The notes beneath the pieces are model-generated. The model was not told the DNA's origin. It made no database searches and saw nothing but the letters and a program-made list of their open reading frames with translations. The position numbers were made by a program, and so were the translations under genes. Source: Effrenium voratum (Eukaryota > Sar > Dinophyceae > Suessiales > Symbiodiniaceae). From it: 64,000 nt of DNA. The DNA is taken from positions 612,501 to 676,500 of the forward strand of contig CAUJNA010001502.1 of assembly GCA_963377175.1 (NCBI GenBank), given 5' to 3'. Below, one piece after another: positions 13,711 to 25,700 of this stretch (its first letter is position 1; each line of letters starts with the position of its first letter).

Positions 13711-16700
13711 TCCTTCCTTCCTTCCTTCCTTCCTTCCTTCCTTCCTTCCTTCCTTCCCCCCATAGGAATGAGCATAAGTTTTGTGTTGATGCCTAATAAG
13801 TTTCTTGTTGACGCCTAATAAGTTTTGTTTGATGCCTAATATTTTTTTGATGCCTATCCCACTTGGGTGCATCTCCTTTTGAGGGCACCTTGTTTTTTCT
13901 TACGTGGGAAAGTGTTGCTGGTTGAAAGTCTGGCAATGTTTTGGCATTCTCCCCATCTTTTGGCGCAGCGGGGTTGGGGTCCCTCGATTCCATTTCTCGA
14001 GTCTTCCCAACAGACAAGCTCCGGTGATATCCCCAACAGCATGCGGTCCTCCTTTTTGTGCTCGCACCACCCCGCAGCCCTCGCAGAACCTCGTGGAACC
14101 CTGGTGGAACCCTCGTGGAACCTTACCTGAGGGCCCCGGACCACCCCGGAGCCTATCTGGGCTGATCTACTTCGTCTCTGTCCTGTTTTTTGTTTGCGGG
14201 GGGGCAACAATTTTGGTGGTTCGAACCATCCCCGAGCCTTGACCCCCAGGCGGAGGAGTCCCGCCAGCAACTGGTCCACCGCCACGTTGCCTCGGTGAGC
14301 TGGGTGGCCGCGGCCGTGGCCGGCCGGCCGGAAACACGAAAAAAGCTACAGCGACAGCACCTGGACATCACCAGGCTGAGTCACTTCTTGGGGCCAGAGC
14401 TCTTCATTTTTGCTTCTTCTTGGTTGTACCTCGCAGCCAATGTCTCCTGATTGGCTTGGCCAAACCAAGCTTAAATTTGTTGCTCCACTGTCAGGAACTC
14501 AGAAGATGAGATTTGTGGAATCACTTGGGGCACTTCAAAAAGGGACCTGGAAAGGGGAAAAGGCGCCTGATTAGATGAGTGTCGGCATGTTTGGATCAAA
14601 TGTTCCAAGGTTGTCAGAGTTCCCCCCGGCAAAACACTGGACGAAAAATATCCTCCACACTACAAATGTGCGATTGTGCGGCTCCAAAGATGTCCACAAC
14701 GCTTCCAGATGCTTCCAGATGTCGCCTCATCTTGACTACCTGAGGCTGGGGCTGTCAGCGCTCACCAGGATCCCGGATCGGAGGCCCTCCTCGCTTCGAA
14801 ACGCCACAACCCACGAGTGAGTACCTCACTGGAAGTCCTTCCCTGCCTTCCATTTGCGGATGCGCCTCTGGAAAAATAAGAACCTACGTATGTCCAGTAG
14901 TGATAGATTCCCTTTAAAAGCAACAAGGGAACTATATAACACATATTATTAAGCAAATGCAAGCACTGCCGACTGTACAAAACACGTAACCCCCAAATGG
15001 GGTCCATCAATGAAGGCAAGAACTGATTCCTTCCGAAATGATTCCGCTTGCGTTCCACGTTACTCTGCAGGGCAGTAGTTCAGGGATCTGGCTGGGACCG
15101 GTATGTTCCACATCACTCGCATGAGGAATCGTACGTACCTTATGAGTGGTGTGGGGCCTGGAGGCTCTTCAGACGGGCGGCATGTTGCTGAGAATGGTGA
15201 GGATGAACCAATCTGGCATGTAGGGAGAAAACCAACCGCCCCAGACATGTTCTTCAAAGCGGTTCCCAGAAGTGCTCTTGAAACTTGCCCTGCTCTCCTT
15301 CTTCCTCCTCTCCACCATTCGTCGAATCATCTGGCACGTGGTGGTAGTTTTGCCTGCGGGCCGTAACCAACATCCACACGCATAGGATCCCGACCCCTTC
15401 TCCTCACGCACATCTTTCTAGTTGCCTTGTGAAGGGGGCATTGCGATACTTGCTCTTGCAAGCGACCTCCCCCAGAACACTGCCCAAGGAAAACACAATA
15501 TGGAGCCTTTTGTATGGCCTTGTTTGGGGGCGTTGGAAACTATCTTAGCAAGCTTTGTTGGGGAAAGAAGGGCTATGAACGCCTGCCTTGTTTGTCACAC
15601 GGCCATGTGCAACCACCTTTCAGCTGTCAGCTCACCTTTCTGGGCCAATGTTGCAGCACAGCCTGAATTTAGAGACCCCCGAAAGAGCCAGCAATGAGCA
15701 TTGCTTCCATGTCAAGCAGGTCACATCACATGTGCGAGCCGCCATGGGTTTGACCATCTACGAGAACAGTGCAACACAGTCTTTCCAAAAAAATAAGAAG
15801 TCCACAAACACGGGAAGCGTGCTATTTTTCTATAGCTTGTCCTTCTGGCCCGTCGCAGAAAAAGCAAATCCCATGAGGCTGCAAAGGTACTTTGACTTGC
15901 AAAAAGCTAATGCCCCATCAGTTTACCCTTCGCTCTTTTGAAAAAACGCAGGTTCGCAGCTTACTTGCCCAGAAGTTGAAACGACCCTTTGCCCACACCA
16001 ACTTTACCCTCGCCCCTCCCGACCCTCCCGCCTGTGCCGGGCGGACCCTGGATGAGCCCCAGGTTTTGCCCTTCCACCGCCCGCACCGCCGCTTGCTGCG
16101 AGGCGTTGAGTGCGCTGAAATCTGCATCCTCCACCTGACATGACGCTGGCGACCAGGGAGAGGCTCAACATCTGTCGTGTGTGGTCCTCCAGTAGAGAGG
16201 TTCGAATAAGGGTACCCGTTTTTCCCCCAACAGCTGAAAGCTTTGCGGTCTCAGCCCAGATAGGGTTGGTCCGGGGCGGCCCTGAGGTAAGGTTCCACGA
16301 GGGTTCCACCAGGGTTCCACCAGGGTTCCACTAGGGTTCCACCAGGGTTCCACGAGGTTCTGCGAGGACTGCGGGGTGGTGCGAGCACTAAAAAGAGCAC
16401 CGCATGCTGTTGGGGATGTCACCTGAGCTTATTTTGTTTTTGTTGTTGTTTTTCCCCAACAGCTGAAAGCTTTGGGGTCTCAGCCCAGATAGGCTCCGGG
16501 GTGGTCCGGGGCGGCCCTGAGGTAAGGTTCCACGAGGGTTCCACCAGGGTTCCACCAGGGTTCCACCAGGGTTCCAAGAGGTTCTGCGAGGGCTTCGGGG
16601 TGGTGCGAGCACTAAAAGGAGCACCGCATGCTGTTGGGGATATCACCTGAGCTCATTTTCTGTCTGTAGTCTATTTTAGTAGGGTTGAACCCTCTCAACC

Positions 16701-19700
16701 AAAAAAGGGGTGAGAAAGGGCACTACTGGATGACCTACTTAGTTGGGGACCCTTGCAAATCCCTGTCGTAAGCCAGCCATCTCTCTGATGCAAACATGGG
16801 TCACGGTCTGAAAGATGGAAACATTTTGTGGACTGCAGTAATACACGTTTGAGCTTACACAAGCACGTGCAACCCCTGACCGAACGAGGACGTTCCAACC
16901 ACTAAGAATCGTAGTCCAAAAGCTAGCATGTTGCAAGTACCGTTGTTTACCACATTTTGACCCCTCTGAGTCGCATCTTGAAAGAGCTTGCTAAAACATG
17001 ATGGTCTCTCAACAAGAGTTGGATATTTCTGCAAGTTCGGGCATAGTTGTTGAACATGACCTTTCTGTGATACCAAAGTGGCGATTCCCGCGACCACTTC
17101 GTCGCTTTGAAGGGCATTGCCTTAGTCACAAAACAGTAGCTCTAAGACCCGGTTAAACCCCTCGCTTCCTTGTTTGCCACTGACACGGTCTGGGAGACGC
17201 TAATCAGAAAAAACTCCTAAATTGGTTCATTTCCTTACTATGGGAACCCCTGATGCGACATTCGTCCCAACCATCAGGAGGGTGTGTCTGCTTTGAAGCT
17301 TGTCTACCGGTTTCAACGGGAATTGACCGGGACCCCAACAGGAAACCGGCAAAAAACCAACAGGGACTGCTATTTTTGGTTGGGCCCCCTGAAAAACCGT
17401 CCCAGTGCAAAGGGAGCGTCGCCGCTCCCCCCAAAACCCCAGGACCGGGCGTGTCGCCTGGTCAGGCAGCTGGCGAAGGAACTGCTCGCCCTCCTCTTAG
17501 GAGCTCGGGGCCCTATGGTTCTAGTGTGTTTTGGGGGGCATTGCTCATGGACCAGCAGCTCTTTTGGGACCAACTTACGTGTGAACCATATACCAGCCTA
17601 ACATTTTAGGACCAACTTATGTTTGAACTATGCCCGAGTGGGGACCAACTGTGTGAACCGCATACCAGCCAGTTTTGGGGGACCAACTTTATGCGTGAAC
17701 CATTTGCCGGCCTAGCTTTGCGGCGCCAACTTATGATTGAAACATATACCTGCCTAGCTTTTTGGGGACCAAACATGTTTTAAAACAACCAATCATAGCA
17801 TGTCTCACCTGCTGTCTTCAACAGCACATGTTGGAACAATGCTGGGTGATGCAACATTTGCAATGCTCAGGCAGGCTCAGGCACGCCCTCAATGGCCCAC
17901 GCCAAATGCCGGACCAGCAGAAGTGACCAACTGCTTGAGAAATAGCCAAGTTAACCCCAACAAACGGTTGAGTTGACCCCAAACTAGTTGACCCCAACTG
18001 TCCAAATCAGTTGCGAACCTGATCCGAGTCTTTTAAGCAAACGAGACACCGGATGGGTGTTCGGCTGGTCAGGTTCAATTTAGTTTGTCGTTGGTTCCTG
18101 ATACTGGCGTTCAAAAAGCCACCTTTCCCTTTCTTGACGAATGCCTCCACCCATTTGAGTCACATCGGAAACCTGGTATCGAAACGGGTCTGCCAAGACC
18201 ATGCGATGGTATAAAAAAAAGCCGCCAACTGAGTTTATGCTACATGTGCTTCCCGATCCTCGTTGAGCACCAATCGCCGCAGGTCGGACTTGTACTTGGC
18301 GCCAGTGACGTACCCCAAGGCCGACTTTGTCCTGCGCGTCTCGTGAATGGACACTACACCGCCAACATTGACCCCCTTTAATGCCCTGTGTGGATGTCTG
18401 CACTGTATACATTTATAGGTAGTGCTATGTGAATGTTTCCACGCGCGTGCGTACGTACCCACATATCCATGCATGCACAAGTTCATGGTATAATTGTTCG
18501 CATGCCAGTGGCCAGTGAAAAGCAGCAGCTTTCCTCGGATCCCACCCCATCCTCTCGTAGGCCGTCTTGTTGGCTCCACAGTCGAGGCGCCAGCGCCCAG
18601 ACAAGTCCCAGGGCACATCGTCGGACACGATGGCCAGGCGGTTCATCCCGAGCCTCGCTCTGAAACTCACCGGGAGGAACACCAGTAAGGCGGATTGCAC
18701 GTCATGCAGTATGACGGCCTTTCTGAAAGCATAAGGCCGGCTTCTCAAAAATCTGCCACGCTGGTTTGTTTGACTGGAACCTCAGGCGTCACCCTAATCT
18801 AAATGAAACCCACAGAACCCCACACACCATCCTTTAAGAGGAATATGCTTTTGAAAGCCCACTTGTTTTGGTTACCATGCAATCTGCAGGGCAATGACTA
18901 TGTTGCGTGATTCTACAATTGGAGTTGGGCCGCCGTGTCCGAAGTCCGATTTTGACCTGCATGGGCCGCTGACAATAGGCAGTTTCAACTCTAGGAGCTC
19001 GCTCCATCAATGCGCCAAATACTGTTGCGTCTGATTATGGCCCCATGGCGTGCATCTAGCTGGTTGCTTGGGTAGGTGGTCTAGAGGTAAGGGGGTGCCT
19101 CCCCACTCCTTCGAAAGGACCAGGTTGTTCCAAGCCACCAACCCTGAGCGGCCGAAACCCAGTGATTTCGGTTCTACTGACATTTGTCAGGCTTCTACAG
19201 GCCTTCCTACAACCACCATAAGACCAGGTAGAACCACCTGCTAAAATGGCCCTCCTGGAGTTTTGGGCGCTCAAGTTGACTCAATCAACACGCTGTGAAT
19301 CTTCTTGGGATGGACCCGTTTCCGGGCCATTGTTCCAGGTGGCACCCTTTGTAACAAGGAATACCTTCCCTGTGCCTCCGTTTGCTTACAGTAAGGCCAC
19401 TGGAAAAACTGTCGTGATAGATTCCCTTTCAACACCAAGGAACCAGTAAACAAATCTTCCGAAAACGCAAATTGCAGTTTACCTGATTCAAGCCATACCC
19501 CTTGCAACCAACCGATTTCCAGCTGCCCAGTGGCCAGAGTTGTAACCGGCATGGAACCTCTTTTTTTGCGGGGAGGGTGACTCCATTTTTTCGTGGGGGA
19601 CCCACCAAACAAAAGAGCTTCAAAGGGTGGGATCCACTGACACGCCAACCAAACCTGTTTCGTTTCTTGTTCATTTTGGACTATGCCCCCACAATCCTAT

Positions 19701-22700
19701 GCATGCAAGATTTATCCACAGTTACCTTGGTTGCTGTTGACCCCCTGCAAAAAGTTTAACTTTTTGGGGGTTTAGTGGAAAACACCTTTATTTTCCAAAA
19801 AGTTAAAGTCTAAAGATCCAACCCAATAGCAGTCAAGTTACACCCTCCAAATGGGTCACATGCACTCGTGTAGCTATACCTCATGGATTGGGATGACTCG
19901 GGAAAAAAACACTTCGCTTGGACTTGGAAGGAACCCCGAAGGAGCAAGCCGACTGAACCTGCCGGCTTCGTTCCGAGAAGCTCCAGGATCTCGCCTGTGC
20001 CGCTGAATTGGATCCCCGGATTAATCAACCCCTAGTTGATGAATAGGGGGGCTGTCCCCTTTTTTTATTAATGGGGATTCATCACAAGATGCCACTGGAG
20101 GCCTGCAAGAAACTGCCAGGTGCAGTATTCCTTGTGCGAGATGGCACGAACACGGGAAACATGGAGCTTGTTCTTGTCTAAACTATCCTTGCCCAAGCTG
20201 AATGACAACATGCTTCAACGAGCAACATGATGTGGCAATTAACATGCTACGTGGCTAGTGACGTCTATCAAAATACCAAAGCACAAGATAGCACAAGTTC
20301 ATATATTGTTAGTCTTGAGGCCACTGTGCCTTAAGGGTCGTTGGAGGACGTACTTTGAAATGCGTGGCACATGCAAACACCCCCGGACAGATGAAAGATT
20401 GCCACTAATTCAATTGGACTTGACTGATTTTGAAAAAGAGGGTGCAAGACCATGTCAAAAAGAATCAGGGCTAGTTTTTGAAGTTACCCGTATCAACCCT
20501 CTTAATTACATCCCTTCTGTGAGAGCATGTTTTTGAGGGTCCTGGGCCTGGTACCGTGTTCCCTCCAAACATCACGTCAAAAGAAGACTCCTTTTAACTC
20601 GGCCTTTCAGGAAGGTGTTGAGCTCAAAACAACAACAAGTAGAGACCAGTAGAAACGGCGGGTGTCCCCTTCTGACTTCTTGCCCCTTGTCATTCTAAAA
20701 ACCGCTCAGCGCATCTCCAGCTCTCCATTTTGGGCCTCGGCTTTTTTTTCCGGCCAGACAAAGGGCCTTGCAGTTCGCGCCTTTCCACGCCTGCTTCTTG
20801 TCCAATGGATTGCCCCTGGAGACGATCACCTCGTCCCCCGAGGAGAACTGGTGCCTGAAGCGAAAGCTTTTTTAGTGGGCAAGGATCTGAACTTCCGGCT
20901 CTGCCTGATGACCCCTCCAAAGCGACATGGGCTGCCGCGAGTTGGTCCAAACGGAAACCGAGAGGAAGAAATTCCCTTATAGGTTCAAAGGGAGTCACAC
21001 TCAAAACCCGGCAGAAAAATGGTTGACCCAGAACCATGTAAGGAAATACATGGTTCAGCCGCAATGATTTATGGCTGGGATTGTCCCTTACTAACCTTCA
21101 TCGGGTTTTGATTCTGGCTCAAGTAAGCTCTCAATATGACCCTTCACCAGGCGGGTTTCAGGTCACTAGCTTGAAGAACCTGTGAAAATAATTCAGAATT
21201 TGCATTTTTGGGGTGGACTCTTGACAAGCCAAAAGTTCAACGGGTCGACTCGCTTTGGGCAAGTTTGCCCCTTGACACGAATTGGGAAATTTCCATAAGG
21301 GATGGAGGTCCGGTCAAACCGTGGGTGAGATGTTGTTTTTGTGAACCCCCTTTTGGTTGGCTTTAAAGGGCAACCACAATTTCCATAAGGGATGGAGGTC
21401 CGGTCAAACCCTGGGTGAGATGTTGTTTTTGTGAACCCCCTTTTGGTTGGTTTTAAAGGGCAACCACAAGGAAATCCGAAGCCATTTTGCCGGGTCCGGA
21501 ACACAAGAGCCCAAACCTATTGGTAGCGAGGACTTTCTACTCGAAAACAAAACGGGCTTCCAGGGTGGGATCCACTGAAGAACTGGGAGTACGAACAGGG
21601 ACGCCCCCCCGAACAAGCAATCATAATCAACCCTTGGTTGACGTTGGAAGGGGAGCAACAATTTAAATTTTAGCAGTTAAGTGTGGATTTCAACCACTAA
21701 ACCACAATAAGCAAGAATGCACAATGTTTCCCAACAACAACCACGAACCCGGTGTTTATTGTTTCATCCTGGAAATCCTGGGTTCCTATTCTCGCCTTAA
21801 GTCCCTACTGAAGCTGCACTAAAGGGGCAAGGTCTAGATGGATAGCCATCCTAGTTCATGGAATCCTGGATCCACAAACCGCTGGACTTGACTCTGGGGA
21901 CTCCTTCGGGATTCCGACCAGCGAGAACGCCTCTCAGCATGGGCTGATTAGCCTGGGATTCACATGAACAAGCTGCAGGGCTGTTCAAAATGGAGTGGCC
22001 CACCTTCAAAAGGGAGTGGCCAACCCGAATCCCTCTTTCGTAGCCTCTTGCGGACAGATCTGGCGGATTGCCTTCGAACCCGCGCCAAGGTTTACAGGGC
22101 TGAGAGACTGCCGCGCTACGACCCCCGCGCCCGCGTCGATCCGATCCGCTGTCGCCTGGGGATCGTGGGCTTGGAAAAGGCCACCTTGGCCTTGCCGAAG
22201 AAGGCGCCTCTCGGAGTTCGCTTTCGCCAAAGCTACGGAAGGGGAAGGAAGGGGTTGTAGAAGCACTCACTTCCCAGCGAGTGGATTGGGCTATCTCGGT
22301 TGCTTTCTGCTCCCCTGCTAAAAGTTTTTTTTTTAGTGGTTTAATGGAAAGCCCAAAGTTAAAGTCCGAACATCCAATCAAAATGCAAAGCTGTGTTGGG
22401 GAGGGAGGGAGGGGGGTGCGTAGAAGCACCACACACTTCCGAACGAGTGGATCGGCCGAAAAAGTTTGAACTTTGAATTACCACTAAAATGGTCCTCACA
22501 AAGAGCTGAAAGCCCAGGAACTCAGTAAGTGAGACCATACACACAATTACCGGGGGAAACGCGCGGAGCCCCAACACAGAACCATCATATAAGCCCTGCT
22601 CCACAGGAAAATGTGGTTTTTGCCCATTTAAACAAGTGGCTACATAGTTGGTTGGATATAGCCAATCAAGGCATGTTACAAAGGGGGTATGTATGTGGGG

Positions 22701-25700
22701 GTGTGGAAGCCATCTGCAACAAATACATGCGAAAAGGGTCGGATGGGGTACTGGGGCAACCCTTCCCACTAAGACAACATCAACTTTGTAGGGTGTTCCA
22801 GCCATTCCCGCATCCACAAACTGAAGACCCCCAATCCGGTTGTCCCCCTTAGCTTACCCTCGCACCAAGAAACATGGAAGTGCACAAACCCTTAAAGTAA
22901 AGGGAAGCGTGCCACTAAGGGCTATCATTTGGTCGTTCTCGTTTCTTTTTGAAAGGCTATCGTAGTGGCAGTTGGTCTCCAATCGCATCATGTCTTTCGC
23001 TGAACCCCTTAACTAGCAAGGGCGTGGCCAAAGTTCCACGGAAAGTGACCCGTGGGCGGATACGCCCCTGGCCGCAGGCCTAATTTTAGCCAATTCTGGC
23101 CAGTCAGCTCAGTCAGGTGTACAACGCTCGCCCCCTCCACAAACGGCCAAGACACACCCACCACCCACCCACGCACACACGTGCAAGCGAACGGACACAT
23201 GCCCGTATCCGCACCCGCCGCCCACTCATGCGCGCGCATGCCCACGCACATTCCGGTTGAAACTGGTACTGGAGACAGCCCCAATAACGGGCATGCCAAA
23301 ATCCGGGTGTTTTCAACCAACCAGCTTTAGTGTTCGACCTGGGCCCCATAAAATTTAAACAACTACGAAAAGGATCAAATGGCAAGTCCCTTATTTGCAT
23401 GATAATACCATGGTTGCCCCCGACCACGGGGCAACCAATCAGGACCTGAAAACCCCCAAGGATTTCGACGCAGCTCAGTGCAAGGGATGGTTTATCCAAA
23501 CAAACCTACTCTCCCAAAAGCAAGCATGGAACCTGCAAGGGGGTTCATAAAGATGCTATTTTTCAAGCGCTTGTTCACCAGCCTTTCGGAAAGCACGCCG
23601 TTTTCCACCAACCGATGTTGACTCCAAATTCACAAACCATCCTACTAATGGAGGAGGGTTCCTCCAAAAGTGATGAACCCCACTATATGGGGAGACACCC
23701 GCTTCCCAATCAACCAGGGGTTTCCTAACCAGCAACCACTACTACTACCCTCCCATTGACTAACATGGAAGTGCGCAAACCCCTGTAGAAAGACAAGTTT
23801 CCTCTTGGAAGGGGGGTTTGTGGACTTCCATGTTAGACGGTGGGAGGGTAACCAACGAACCAGACCCGTTGGTGTCCCAGGCTTGACCCGCCTCGCTTCC
23901 GGGCTTCCAGGTCTGTGATGCAAAAGCCCTGCCCCACCAGCCGCTGCAAAGACCTTTGGCTTGGTGTCCTTTTGGTTTCGCTGTACTGGGCTGCCCGTTT
24001 TCTGATTCCCCGCTAAAAGTGACTAACTTTCAGTGGGTTAAATGGAAACTACCACTAAACACTGAAAGGCCAACAAACTAAGGGGTTTGGCTGCGAGGGT
24101 TTCCCCTTGAAACCAACCAAAAGGGGGTTCCTGTCCTTTATTTTTTCCCAGGGCACCTGCGAAAGGGGTTCCCCAAAAAAGACACACCCATGACCCGCAA
24201 AGGTCGGGAAACCAGTAAAGGATATAAGGGAACCCAGTACGAAGGAGCTTCATTCGTTTAACCCCTGAATCAATGTCGTGATGCTTTGTCCCAAGAGAAA
24301 TTGTGATGCGGGCGTGAATTTCATCAAACTTCGGTGGGGATTTAAGTCCACCAACCCTCTTCAGGTGGTTGCCTATTAACATCCATAGCCAAGTGACTTC
24401 CGCATGACATGATTCGCTCCCACGATTGACCAAAACGGAACAATGGAGGCCACGGAAGTGAGTGGATTGGCCTGAAAAGTCCAGTGGGAACCAGTGGGAA
24501 CCAACAGTGTCTTTGTATAGAACCCCTAATAATATTCACGTTGATGGACCCTAATAGACACGCGCGGGAGCACGGGTAACTCTTCTAAATTGTCTAAACA
24601 GCTATATGAGCTGCAAGTGTATAAGCCATAGTTGGTCCATTCCAATGCTCCCATTCCGCCTTGTGAGAGTGGAAGCGACCCTGCCAAATTGAAACCTTTC
24701 TTCCATTGGGGGCATTGGCCACATTGCGACTCCTGTTGTCCGGCGAGTTGTCTAAAAACCAGCCACCACTAAACAAGTACGGCACAAACCGGTGAAAGTT
24801 CCGCGGTTTGGTCTTGGGCAAGTCATTTTTTTGCGACTCTGACAGGAACTGGCGGAATTCACCAACCTGGCTAAGTGAACTCGCTGAATCGGCTGAGGAG
24901 CCAGTTTCTGAGCCGGTCATCGATGACGCGCATTTCCTGCATTGCTCAACGCATACAGGCTGGTACAAAGCGCCACTAAGTAATTAAACACTGGCTGCTC
25001 CAACAAATTGATTTCCCAAGTGTTTTGCAAAGTGGCTCGGAAGCAGGGCATACATGCGTGGGAAGCATCTGACAATTCCTTTGACTTCCCCCCGAGCTCC
25101 TCCCGTAATGCTCGCTGGCAAGTTGGGGGGGCTCCTCTTTCGTCCCGTTTTTGAACAAACTCTCACGAAGTGTACCCTCGAGAAGTGTGTCTGTTCGTTT
25201 CGGTTTCCCTTTTTAAAACTAACCACAAGAGTGCCCCTTCCACAAAAAAGGCACACCCACATGCACGCACGAACACTCCCCTCTCCTACACACCCTTCCT
25301 TTTCCAGTCGTTTCCGCGTTGAAAGGGAGCCATTTTTGGATAGGTGGAGTCCAGTGAAAGCCTGTTTCATTTATGTGGGTCAGTTTTTGGGACCCCCCTA
25401 AAAATTGTGGTTTACCTTTTGGTTTTGGTGTAAACAACTCAAAAGGGGGGTAACCTCAAAAAAGACACACCAATTTTACACCGGAACTGAAGCTCAAATC
25501 TCCTCCTGCCACTCCATCTCAATGAGATCCTTCCACTTGGCCTTGTACGCCCCCAGCCAGGCTTCGATTCCAGCTTCACTGGCGCCCTGACAAAGCGATG
25601 GCGTAAAGCCAACTGGTACTGTGGATGGACGAAATCCTGCACCAACTAAGAAGCCCTAGAGGGATGACTCATGATGATTCCCCTATACATGTCCAACGAA

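Larger units (their letters stand above)
22240..25490. other. helicase intron(s), one exon probably missed
   Basis: Holds a family D element, a CTAAAAGTTTAACTTTTAG-type hairpin repeat (22312-22350, 24006-24060), and the unassigned frame at 24.6-24.97 kb. The protein alignment lacks a strand-turn segment that should be encoded here, but I could not place it. Confidence 0.4.

Noticed and set aside
13035..13872. Long open frames (253, 241 and 309 codons) over the octamer array on both strands.
   Set aside because: They are the expected translation of an 8-bp repeat in all frames; no unique sequence, no start context.
21964..22260. Plus-strand frame with a convincing look (ARVDPIRCRLGIVGLEKATL).
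   Set aside because: The minus strand of the same bases gives FFGKAKVAFSKPTIP, which joins in exact phase to RHQFSSGDEV of the next helicase exon; the plus frame is its shadow.
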